Assembly: GCA_905181945.1 (NCBI GenBank)
Contig: CAJIZZ010000005.1
Coordinates: 48,031-112,030 of the forward strand
Origin: an uncultured Porticoccus sp.
GTDB taxonomy: Bacteria > Pseudomonadota > Gammaproteobacteria > Pseudomonadales > Porticoccaceae
Length of the DNA stretch: 64,000 bases
Direction of reading: 5' to 3'
The notes beneath the pieces were generated by a model. It was not told where the DNA came from. It saw only the letters and a list, made by a program, of their open reading frames with translations, and did no database searches. Each line of letters begins with the position of its first letter. Position 1 is the stretch's first letter. This document shows, piece after piece, positions 54,889 to 62,768 of this stretch. The position numbers and the translations under genes are program-made.

Positions 54889-56772
54889 ATGAGTAATTAC
54901 ACGGCAGAAGATATTGAAGTTCTAACAGGACTGGATCCGGTAAGAAAGCGCCCAGGAATGTATACGGACACAACACGACCAAATCACCTGGCTCAAGAAG
55001 CTATAGATAATAGTGTTGATGAGGCTCTTGCGGGTCACGCTACAAAAGTAATGGTGACACATCATAAGGACGGGTCTTTGTCTGTTTTGGATGATGGGCG
55101 CGGCATGCCGGTGGACATTCATCCGGAGCAGGGTTTGCCCGGCGTAGAGGTGATCCTTTCTACGCTACACGCTGGGGGAAAATTTTCTGGAAAAAATTAT
55201 AAGTTTTCTGGTGGTCTTCATGGGGTTGGTATTTCTGTAGTTAATGCGCTTTCATCTAGATTAGAGGTTACGATTAAGCGTGATGGTAACGTATATCATA
55301 TGGGCTTTTCTGGTGGAAATAAGTCGTCTGAACTAGAAGTTGTAGACAGCTGTGGGAGGAGAAATACAGGCACTTTGGTGCACTTCTATCCGGATCCACA
55401 GTATTTTGATTCGATAAAATTCTCTATTGCACGACTCAAGCATGTGTTGAGGGCAAAAGCAGTGCTTTGTGCGGGGCTAGAGGTGAATTTTAGTGATGAA
55501 AGCACTGGTGAAACTGATACATGGTTGTATGCAGACGGACTAAAAGATTATCTTCAGGGGGCAACAAAAGAATGGGAAGCTATCCCCTTAGAGGCTTTTG
55601 TAGGAAGTTCTTCCACTGAAACTGCAGCCGTTGACTGGGCTGTACAATGGTTGCCTGAGGGGGGAGATGTAATTCAAGAGAGTTACGTTAATCTAATACC
55701 GACAGTGCAAGGGGGAACTCATGTTAATGGCTTCCGAACCGGACTGCTGGATGCTATGAGAGAGTTTTGTGAATTTCGAAATTTATTGCCACGGGGGGTT
55801 AAGCTCGCTCCTGAAGACATATGGGATAGATGTGCATTCGTGCTGTCCTCTAAATTAGCCAATCCACAGTTCTCAGGTCAGACCAAAGAACGCCTATCCT
55901 CTCGTGAGGCCGCATCGTTTATTTCCGGCATTATAAAAGATGCCTTTAGTCTTTGGGTTAATCATCACACAGAGGACGCTGAGCTCTTGGCGGAGTTATT
56001 TATAAATAACGCCCAAACACGTCTTAAGGCCAGTAAAAAAATTGCAAGAAAACGAGTGACCGCAGGCCCTGCTTTGCCAGGAAAACTTGCAGATTGCTCT
56101 TCTGGCAGCCCGGAACGCTGTGAGATATTTTTAGTAGAAGGTGATTCAGCTGGCGGCTCCGCTAAGCAAGCAAGGAGTCGCGAATTTCAGGCAATCATGC
56201 CTCTAAGAGGGAAAATATTAAACACCTGGGAGGTTGATAGCGAGGAAATTTTGGCATCTCAGGAGGTTCATGATATTTCAGTCGCCTTGGGGATTGATCC
56301 GCAAGCAGCAGATCTTAGCAGCCTAAGGTATCATAAAGTATGTATTTTGGCGGATGCAGATTCCGATGGATTGCATATTGCTACACTTCTCTGCGCTTTA
56401 TTCGTTAAGCATTTTCGTGCAATGGTCGATGCGGGGCATGTATATGTTGCAATGCCACCATTGTATAGAATAGACGCCGGTAAAGATGTATTTTACGCCT
56501 TGGATGAAAGCGAAAAACAGGGTGTTTTAGATAGAATTTTAGCAGAAAAAAGAAATGGAAAAGTCAATATACAGCGCTTCAAGGGGCTGGGTGAAATGAA
56601 TCCTATGCAACTACGTGAGACCACTATGAATCCTGATACACGCCGTTTAGTCCAGTTGACGGTAGAAACAGGTGACAATACCAATCAGATGCTCGATATG
56701 TTGTTGTCTAAGAAGCGCGCAAATGATAGAAAAGTGTGGCTTGAAGAAACGGGAAATTTAGCGGAGATTTAG
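54889..56772 (+). CDS. parE: DNA topoisomerase IV subunit B
   Basis: A 627-residue ATPase subunit from the ATG at 54889 (MSNYTAEDIEVL); a frame from 54859 runs back into yqiA. The GHKL ATPase is marked by AIDNSVDEAL, LDDGRGMPVDIH and GGLHGVGISVVNALS; the TOPRIM domain by LVEGDSAGGSAKQARSR and ADADSDG; GLGEMNPMQL lies near the end. EPMQLWETT-like MQLRETTMNP suits ParE. It decatenates replicated chromosomes with ParC. Confidence 0.97.
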   Translation: MSNYTAEDIEVLTGLDPVRKRPGMYTDTTRPNHLAQEAIDNSVDEALAGHATKVMVTHHKDGSLSVLDDGRGMPVDIHPEQGLPGVEVILSTLHAGGKFSGKNYKFSGGLHGVGISVVNALSSRLEVTIKRDGNVYHMGFSGGNKSSELEVVDSCGRRNTGTLVHFYPDPQYFDSIKFSIARLKHVLRAKAVLCAGLEVNFSDESTGETDTWLYADGLKDYLQGATKEWEAIPLEAFVGSSSTETAAVDWAVQWLPEGGDVIQESYVNLIPTVQGGTHVNGFRTGLLDAMREFCEFRNLLPRGVKLAPEDIWDRCAFVLSSKLANPQFSGQTKERLSSREAASFISGIIKDAFSLWVNHHTEDAELLAELFINNAQTRLKASKKIARKRVTAGPALPGKLADCSSGSPERCEIFLVEGDSAGGSAKQARSREFQAIMPLRGKILNTWEVDSEEILASQEVHDISVALGIDPQAADLSSLRYHKVCILADADSDGLHIATLLCALFVKHFRAMVDAGHVYVAMPPLYRIDAGKDVFYALDESEKQGVLDRILAEKRNGKVNIQRFKGLGEMNPMQLRETTMNPDTRRLVQLTVETGDNTNQMLDMLLSKKRANDRKVWLEETGNLAEI

Positions 56773-56858
56773 TGTTCCGCCTTCATGATATTTAATGTGC
56801 TATTTCGGGCAGAAATCGCTCTTAAAGTAAAATTTGATCAAGGACTGATGATAAGGAT

Positions 56859-59114
56859 ATGACAGAAACATTGTTGATTGGCGAAACCCCGGAACAAACA
56901 CCCCTTCAGGATTATGCTGAAAAAGCATACCTAGATTATTCAATGTATGTGATTCTTGACCGCGCATTGCCTAATATTGGGGATGGCCTTAAGCCTGTTC
57001 AAAGAAGAATTATTTATGCAATGAGTGAACTGGGACTGAAGTCCACAGCAAAGTACAAAAAGTCTGCACGAACGGTAGGCGACGTGATTGGTAAATTCCA
57101 TCCTCATGGCGATAGCGCAGCTTACGAAGCCATGGTTTTAATGGCCCAGCCGTTTTCCTACCGCTATCCGCTAGTTGATGGTCAGGGAAATTGGGGCGCG
57201 CAAGATGACCCCAAATCTTTTGCAGCAATGCGTTATACCGAGTCTAAGTTAGCTAAATTTTCAGATATTTTGTTGGGCGAACTAGGCCTAGGGACTGTTG
57301 ATTGGAAACCAAACTTTGATGGGACGCTAGATGAACCGATAGTAATGCCAGCTAGAGCTCCGCATGTACTGTTAAACGGCACTACAGGTATTGCTGTAGG
57401 TATGGCGACGGATATTCCCCCTCATAATTTGAGAGAATTGATCGGTGCTTGTGTCCATCTACTTGACGAGCCCAAGGCAACTCTAGAGGATTTATGCGAG
57501 TACGTTAAGGGGCCTGACTACCCCACGGAATCTGAGATTATTACGACTCATGAGGATATCTTAAAAATCTATGAAACAGGTCGTGGTAGTTTAAAAATGA
57601 GAGCGATATGGCATAAAGAAGATGGCGATATCATCTTGACGGCTTTGCCTCATCAAACTTCAGGTGCAAAGATCTTGGAGCAGGTAGCCGCGCAAATGAA
57701 TGCGAAAAAATTACCTATGGTATCCGATCTTAGGGATGAATCTGACCACGAGAACCCAACTCGACTAGTGATTGTTCCAAAGTCAAATCGAGTAGATCTT
57801 GAAATTTTAATGAACCATTTGTTTGTTACGACTGACCTGGAGAAAAGCTATAGAGTCAATATGAACATGATCGGCATTAACGGCCGACCAGAAGTAAAAT
57901 CGTTAAAAATTATTTTGTCTGAATGGCTCACATTTCGCTTGGAGACTGTTAAGCGACGTATAGCCTATCGTTTAGATAAGGTAGAGAGGCGATTACACCT
58001 CCTAGATGGGTTATTAATAGCCTTCCTTAATATAGATGAAGTGATTCAGATAGTGCGGAGTGAGGATGAGCCTAAAGCTGTATTGGTTCAACGTTTCGAC
58101 TTGAGCGACATACAATCTGAGTACGTTCTAGATACAAAATTGAGACAGCTTGCGCGATTAGAGGAATTTAAAATTCGAGGAGAGCAGGAAGAGCTTACCA
58201 AAGAGCAAGAAGGATTAGAGAAAATTCTTGGTTCTGCTCAGCGCTTAAGGACGCTGGTAAAAAAAGAATTATTAGAAGTAGCAGAAGAATTTGGCGACAA
58301 AAGAAGATCCCCTCTTGTAGAGAGAGTCGAGGCGAAGGCTTTCAGTGAGGCCGATTTAGTGATTTCCGAGCCAGTGACCGTTATCCTATCTGACAAGGGT
58401 TGGATTAGGTCAGCAAAAGGGCATGATCTTGACCCTCTTTCACTTAATTACAGGGAGGGCGATAATTTTCTCTGTGAGGCAAAGGGCCGTAGTAATCAAA
58501 ATGTAATCTTATTGGATTCCGAAGGGCGCACATACTCCGTCCCTGCGCACTCTCTTCCCTCGGCGAGAGGCCATGGTGAGCCGGTAACTGGAAGATTGAA
58601 TGCAACTTCTGGTGCAACTTTTAATGGTTTGATTATGGGGGAAGATAGTCAGCACTTACTTTTAGCAACTGACGCAGGTTATGGGTTTGTGGCAAAACTT
58701 GAAGATCTGCATACAAAAAATCGTTCAGGTAAATCAACAATTTCTGTTCCCAGAGGGGGGAAAGTGCTTGCGCCGACGCTGGTGCCTAACATTCATCAAA
58801 GTTTAGTGGTCGTTGTAAGCAATGAAGGGCGTATGCTAATTTTTCCTCTTGCAGAGCTGCCGCAGCTTGCTCGAGGTAAAGGTAATAAACTGATAAGTAT
58901 TCCGTCTTCTAGACTTCAGTCAAGAGAGGAATTTATGGTTGCTGTCACTGTTTTTGATCAGCAACAGACCCTCCTAGTTTTTTCTGGAAAACGTTACTTA
59001 AGTCTCAAGCTGCCAGATTTAGAGCATTATCGGGGAGAAAGAGGTAGGCGAGGCAATAAGCTACCGAAAGGTTTTCAGAGGGTAGACAAAATAGAAGTTA
59101 AACCTTTGGCGTGA
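56859..59114 (+). CDS. parC: DNA topoisomerase IV subunit A
   Basis: A 751-residue subunit with the DNA-cleaving Tyr126 in AAMRYTESK. The quinolone-resistance region keeps the susceptible residues Ser86 and Glu90 ([12 protein letters not shown]). A coiled-coil tower (about 385-490) precedes the C-terminal beta-pinwheel, which is shorter than that of GyrA and lacks a GyrA box, consistent with ParC. It follows parE after 86 nt. Confidence 0.97.
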   Translation: MTETLLIGETPEQTPLQDYAEKAYLDYSMYVILDRALPNIGDGLKPVQRRIIYAMSELGLKSTAKYKKSARTVGDVIGKFHPHGDSAAYEAMVLMAQPFSYRYPLVDGQGNWGAQDDPKSFAAMRYTESKLAKFSDILLGELGLGTVDWKPNFDGTLDEPIVMPARAPHVLLNGTTGIAVGMATDIPPHNLRELIGACVHLLDEPKATLEDLCEYVKGPDYPTESEIITTHEDILKIYETGRGSLKMRAIWHKEDGDIILTALPHQTSGAKILEQVAAQMNAKKLPMVSDLRDESDHENPTRLVIVPKSNRVDLEILMNHLFVTTDLEKSYRVNMNMIGINGRPEVKSLKIILSEWLTFRLETVKRRIAYRLDKVERRLHLLDGLLIAFLNIDEVIQIVRSEDEPKAVLVQRFDLSDIQSEYVLDTKLRQLARLEEFKIRGEQEELTKEQEGLEKILGSAQRLRTLVKKELLEVAEEFGDKRRSPLVERVEAKAFSEADLVISEPVTVILSDKGWIRSAKGHDLDPLSLNYREGDNFLCEAKGRSNQNVILLDSEGRTYSVPAHSLPSARGHGEPVTGRLNATSGATFNGLIMGEDSQHLLLATDAGYGFVAKLEDLHTKNRSGKSTISVPRGGKVLAPTLVPNIHQSLVVVVSNEGRMLIFPLAELPQLARGKGNKLISIPSSRLQSREEFMVAVTVFDQQQTLLVFSGKRYLSLKLPDLEHYRGERGRRGNKLPKGFQRVDKIEVKPLA

Positions 59115-59152
59115 CATAAACTTATTTAGGTGCGATAGTTTTTATGTATTGC

Positions 59153-59812
59153 TTACTTGAAGCCTAATTCATTTTTTAATGATTTGAGCCTAAGTTTGAG
59201 TTCCGTTTTACTTAACGGAACCGTCTTCTCTTCCTGTTCTGAAAGGATAGGAGCAGTCAATTTTCTTCCCTGAGAGATTTCTCGACAGATACGACGATAG
59301 TTTTCTAAGTATGCTGGGTAGCTACTAGATTCTGCTTCGTTAGTCAGACGATACCAGCCAGTGTCCTGGCCTGCATGGTAAATCGCCAAATGTGACCACT
59401 TCGCATCACATTTTGGGGAGGCAGCATTGCACGCTTCTATGTATGCTTTTTTGGGGCTTGGCAGGCTCCCGTCTTCACTAGACATTTCGCAGCACTGCAG
59501 CATGCGATTTAGCGTCGGTAGATAGTCCGAGGTCTCTATGATTTTTTTTGCCCCCTGCAATATCTGCCTTTCTGTAAAATAGGAGAGAGTATCCAGCCAC
59601 AAACGTTTGGCTTGATTGAGCACATCGGTGTCACTATATGCACTATAAAATTGATTATGATAATTTACTCTAAACAGAGCAAACACCTGATTGATAGCAT
59701 CTATAAGTTTAGATGAGTGCTTAGCTGCTGGCCCAGCTTCTGTCACTGAGCTCGTCGATGAGGTTACTACCTCTTGTACTGTTTGATCGATTAGATCGTT
59801 GTTTGTTGTCAT
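59153..59812 (-). CDS. Lambda replication protein P-like putative helicase loader
   Basis: A 219-residue protein related, by pattern, to phage lambda replication protein P, which loads the DnaB helicase: the core (about 35-110) has INQVFALFRVNYH, KRLWLDTLSYFTERQILQGA and LPTLNRMLQCC, matching the F...W...L...LPSxxxFxxWC pattern. The N terminus is Thr/Ser-rich and the C terminus is charged. The ATG at 59812 has AGGTG 7 nt upstream, supporting this start even though it overlaps the DnaT-like gene by 92 nt. The genome context is chromosomal, not prophage. Function as a loader is inference. Confidence 0.65.
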   Translation of the reverse strand: MTTNNDLIDQTVQEVVTSSTSSVTEAGPAAKHSSKLIDAINQVFALFRVNYHNQFYSAYSDTDVLNQAKRLWLDTLSYFTERQILQGAKKIIETSDYLPTLNRMLQCCEMSSEDGSLPSPKKAYIEACNAASPKCDAKWSHLAIYHAGQDTGWYRLTNEAESSSYPAYLENYRRICREISQGRKLTAPILSEQEEKTVPLSKTELKLRLKSLKNELGFK

Positions 59813-60839
59813 TATATGTCACCTGCGAAGAAGCTGATTGCTGTCGAGACCACTCTCGTTTCACCTGCTGTAAAAATTTTGTGTTCCATGAAGTGTGCGC
59901 CTGAGCACTTTCTCTCCAATAGAGGGTAAATTCAGGTGATAATCGCTCTGCAAAATCTCGAGGGATATTTGCTAGGACTAAAACCTCATAAAGCTCCTCG
60001 CTGGGCTGCCAGTCTCGGGGTATTGGTCTGGGATCAGAATCTTGTTCCATTGTAGCGCTAAATTTCGCCCATTGGCGTTTAACATGCATCACAAAACGAC
60101 TATTCCAGGTATTGGAGGCATCCCCGCGTTCTGCCCAATACAGCATAAACTCCGGTATGGCATCTTCAATGAAATTATGATTAATCCCTGCCTGCCGTAC
60201 AAGGATATCCATAGCATCTTCAGAGGGCATCCAGTCGGTACTCATCCGAACTTGTAGGTCAAGTTTTTTGCTCTCTGTTTGATGATTGCGCCACAAACGC
60301 AACACATGCTTGATGAATTTTGAACCCCAGCTAAATTGAGGATCGTTGCGTTCTGACCAGTAGGTAATAAACTCTGGCAACTGATCACTGATAAATTGAG
60401 CCGGTATATTGTATTGCCCTAACTGTCGCAAAACATCTTTTTCTGGTGACCATGATTGCGATAGGGTTTTTGCGCCTTGCCTGTGATGGGAATTGTCTGT
60501 CATAGGTTTCCCAATAGCAGGTTGCTGTTTTGAGGTTTCTTTCTCATTAAAAGCAAAACGAAGTTCGCTGCTCTCAAGTAGTGGCGAGGAGGCAACTAAT
60601 AGGACACCCTTATCGCGAAGACTATAGACCAGACGTTGTAATATTTTGATATCCCAAAAAGGTGTAATTTTTTGGAGTTGATGTATGTTTACAGTAGCCC
60701 AGCAATAATCATCGTTTGATTCTTTTTCGTTGTGATATAGCAGCTCATTTAATGCTTGAAGTAGGACAGCTTCCTCTAGTCCAATTGTGGCTGCCAGAGG
60801 AATTGAAATGGTAAGCATTTTTTCAGATATTAATGACAT
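59721..60839 (-). CDS. DnaT-like primosomal protein with three DnaT-type repeats
   Basis: A 372-residue protein. Residues 1-100 look like a winged helix (EEAVLLQALNELL, then LQRLVYSLRDKGVLLV). Three repeats follow at about 130-183, 203-257 and 277-330, each with W-x-P at its start, a PEF-x-x-YW core, W-x-(S/T)-(K/R)-F and a final V-x-x-x-W. These are DnaT-like ssDNA/primosome motifs; enteric DnaT has one. The Ser/Asn/Arg-rich tail (about 335-372) overlaps the next gene. AAGG lies 8 nt before the ATG. It is divergent from radA. A role in replication restart is inference. Confidence 0.7.
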   Translation of the reverse strand: MSLISEKMLTISIPLAATIGLEEAVLLQALNELLYHNEKESNDDYCWATVNIHQLQKITPFWDIKILQRLVYSLRDKGVLLVASSPLLESSELRFAFNEKETSKQQPAIGKPMTDNSHHRQGAKTLSQSWSPEKDVLRQLGQYNIPAQFISDQLPEFITYWSERNDPQFSWGSKFIKHVLRLWRNHQTESKKLDLQVRMSTDWMPSEDAMDILVRQAGINHNFIEDAIPEFMLYWAERGDASNTWNSRFVMHVKRQWAKFSATMEQDSDPRPIPRDWQPSEELYEVLVLANIPRDFAERLSPEFTLYWRESAQAHTSWNTKFLQQVKREWSRQQSASSQVTYNDNKQRSNRSNSTRGSNLIDELSDRSWASS

Positions 60840-60973
60840 ATCAAGTACCTTATCAGAAATATCAAAGTAAGTTTATTTAAAGAATCAAAGATAGCTAGTT
60901 TCTTCTGCACATGTCGGAACTTCTTTCTGATGTCTCGTGATAAACTTATTATTATTTTCGGAGGCTCTTTAAA

Positions 60974-62344
60974 GTGGCAAAACAGAAAATATCGTCTTAT
61001 GTGTGCAATGATTGCGGTGCCGATTTCAACAAATGGCAGGGTCAGTGCGCTGAATGTGGCGCATGGAACACTTTGACAGAGCTGAGGATAGGGTCCTCTA
61101 AAAATTCCTCTGTTATGCGTAATGCCGGTTTTTCAGGTGCAGCGAACGGTTCAATCAGTGTGCTGTCTGAAATCATGCTTGATGAGGTGCCTAGAATCAT
61201 AACCGGAAGTGTCGAGTTTGATTTAGTTTTAGGTGGAGGCCTAGTTCCTGGCTCATGCATCTTAGTCGGTGGTGAGCCTGGTGCAGGAAAAAGTACGTTA
61301 TTACTACAACACCTTTGCAGTCTGGCTCAAAACCATAAGTCTCTCTACGTAACCGGGGAAGAGTCGCCTCAACAGGTGGCAATGCGAGCCAGTCGGCTTG
61401 AACTACCGTCAGATAAACTACAAATTATGGCTGAGACTTCAGTAGAGGCTATTTGTGCTGCTGCCATACAGTATCAGCCAAAAATATTAGTAGTAGACTC
61501 CATCCAAGTCATGCATTTAGATGATGTAGCTTCTGCCCCCGGAAGTGTATCTCAGGTCAGAGAAAGCGCCGCAATGCTTATTCGTTATGCTAAAGAGACA
61601 AATACTGTGCTTCTGTTGGTAGGACATGTCACAAAGGATGGTGTGATTGCTGGGCCGAAAGTTCTAGAGCATATGATCGATTGCTCCATGATGCTTGAGA
61701 GCTCTAATGATAGCCATTTTCGAACACTTCGTTGCAATAAGAATCGCTTTGGCGCCATAAACGAACTAGGTGTTTTTGCAATGACGGACAAAGGTCTTAG
61801 AGAGGTGCCTAATCCTTCGGCAATTTTTTTACAAAGAGGAGATGAAGTGGCTTCTGGTAGTCTGGTGATGGTGATCTGGGAAGGCACCAGGCCATTGTTG
61901 GTTGAACTACAGGCGCTAGTGGATCCAAGTCATTTAGGCAATCCTCGGCGAGTCACTGTAGGTTTGGATCATAATCGCCTGGCCATGCTATTAGCTGTTT
62001 TGCACCGTCATGGTGGTCTGATGGTTGGCGATCAAGATGTCTTTGTAAATGTAGTAGGCGGAGTGAAAGCTCTCGAGACTAGCGCCGATCTTGCTTTAAT
62101 CCTTGCTGTGATCTCTAGTTTTCGAGATCGCCCATTACCAAGAGACCTAGTTGTATTCGGTGAGGTTGGGCTTTCTGGTGAGATTCGTCCAGTACCGAAT
62201 GGTCAGGAACGTTTAAGGGAGGCTGTAAAGCATGGCTTCAAAAGAGCTGTTGTCCCAGCAGGAAATGCCCCCAAAAAAGCTATCCGTGGAATGGAGGTTA
62301 TCGCTGTACGTAAACTAACAGATGCCATCGAAGCCCTCGACTGA
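60974..62344 (+). CDS. radA: DNA repair protein RadA
   Basis: A 456-residue RecA-like branch-migration helicase. It starts with a C4 zinc finger (Cys11, 14, 25, 28), then the Walker A GGEPGAGKST (99-108), Walker B ILVVDSIQ, the RadA-specific NKNRFG motif and a Lon-protease-like C-terminal domain. The start is a GTG with GGAGG 9 nt upstream. It processes recombination intermediates, which makes its neighbourhood with the DnaT/P-like replication genes notable. The riboswitch begins 54 nt after its stop. Confidence 0.97.
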   Translation: MAKQKISSYVCNDCGADFNKWQGQCAECGAWNTLTELRIGSSKNSSVMRNAGFSGAANGSISVLSEIMLDEVPRIITGSVEFDLVLGGGLVPGSCILVGGEPGAGKSTLLLQHLCSLAQNHKSLYVTGEESPQQVAMRASRLELPSDKLQIMAETSVEAICAAAIQYQPKILVVDSIQVMHLDDVASAPGSVSQVRESAAMLIRYAKETNTVLLLVGHVTKDGVIAGPKVLEHMIDCSMMLESSNDSHFRTLRCNKNRFGAINELGVFAMTDKGLREVPNPSAIFLQRGDEVASGSLVMVIWEGTRPLLVELQALVDPSHLGNPRRVTVGLDHNRLAMLLAVLHRHGGLMVGDQDVFVNVVGGVKALETSADLALILAVISSFRDRPLPRDLVVFGEVGLSGEIRPVPNGQERLREAVKHGFKRAVVPAGNAPKKAIRGMEVIAVRKLTDAIEALD

Positions 62345-62351
62345 ATGTCGA

Positions 62352-62380
62352 TTGACTTTTAGAGCTCATCTCTGTAACTT
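62352..62380 (+). promoter_or_regulatory. Possible promoter for the riboswitch-btuB transcript
   Basis: TTGACT (62352-62357) is 17 bp before TAACTT (62375-62380), predicting a start near 62388, ten bases before the riboswitch P1 stem. The -10 is poor; only the position and the -35 are persuasive. Confidence 0.3.
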
Positions 62381-62397
62381 GGCGAGCATTGTTTATC

Positions 62398-62631
62398 TGT
62401 AGGTGTCCAATTTATAAGTCTGTAAATTGGGTGAAACGGGAAATCAGTGAGTTGAAACCCAGTAATGCTTGGGAGTTGACGATTCTGATACTGCCCCCGC
62501 AACGGTAAGTGAGAAGATTTGCTTTTAACTAGTAGATCTAATGCTAAATCAAACAACCACTGTACTAAAGTATGGGAAGGTGATTTAGCAGGGAAACCAC
62601 TCATGAGTCCGGAGACCGGCCTATAGCTACA
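62398..62631 (+). ncRNA. Cobalamin riboswitch
   Basis: A B12-sensing RNA of about 234 nt. A P1 stem can form from TGTAG (62398-62402) with CTACA (62627-62631). The conserved core contains CTGCCCCCGCAACGGTAAG (62491-62509) and a perfect B12 box AGTCCGGAGACCGGCCT (62606-62622). A peripheral hairpin CCAATTTA/TAAATTGG lies at 62407-62430. It precedes a TonB-dependent receptor of the BtuB type, the usual target, so cobalamin binding should lower btuB expression. Confidence 0.92.
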
Positions 62632-62632
62632 C

Positions 62633-62713
62633 ATAACGAACTGCGGGGAGCGGTGGCGTTAGTTTTGGTATAGGTTTTTTTTAATCCTATACCCATCTCT
62701 TCGTTATTTTTTT
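62633..62713 (+). terminator. Composite Rho-independent terminator after the riboswitch
   Basis: An outer stem ATAACGAA/TTCGTTAT (62633-62640 and 62700-62707) encloses an inner stem GGTATAGG/CCTATACC (62667-62674 and 62686-62693), followed by seven T residues (62707-62713). It starts two bases after the riboswitch P1 and ends before btuB, as an expression platform should. A further hairpin TGTTCG/CGAACA (62741-62756) lies just before the btuB ribosome binding site GAGGT and may add translational control. Confidence 0.55.
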
Positions 62714-62768
62714 CGCGTGGATATTACTTAAATCCGCAATTGTTCGGGGACGAACATAACGAGGTCAC

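Noticed and set aside
56859..59114. The topoisomerase subunit as GyrA
   Set aside because: It is next to parE, has no GyrA box in its C-terminal domain, and its N-terminal sequence is closest to ParC.
59153..60839. A prophage remnant
   Set aside because: No integrase, capsid, repressor, att repeats or tRNA target nearby; both flanks are housekeeping genes (parC, radA).
62359..62634. A 91-residue minus-strand ORF
   Set aside because: It is exactly antisense to the cobalamin riboswitch, whose conserved sequence keeps it open; no family match or ribosome binding site.
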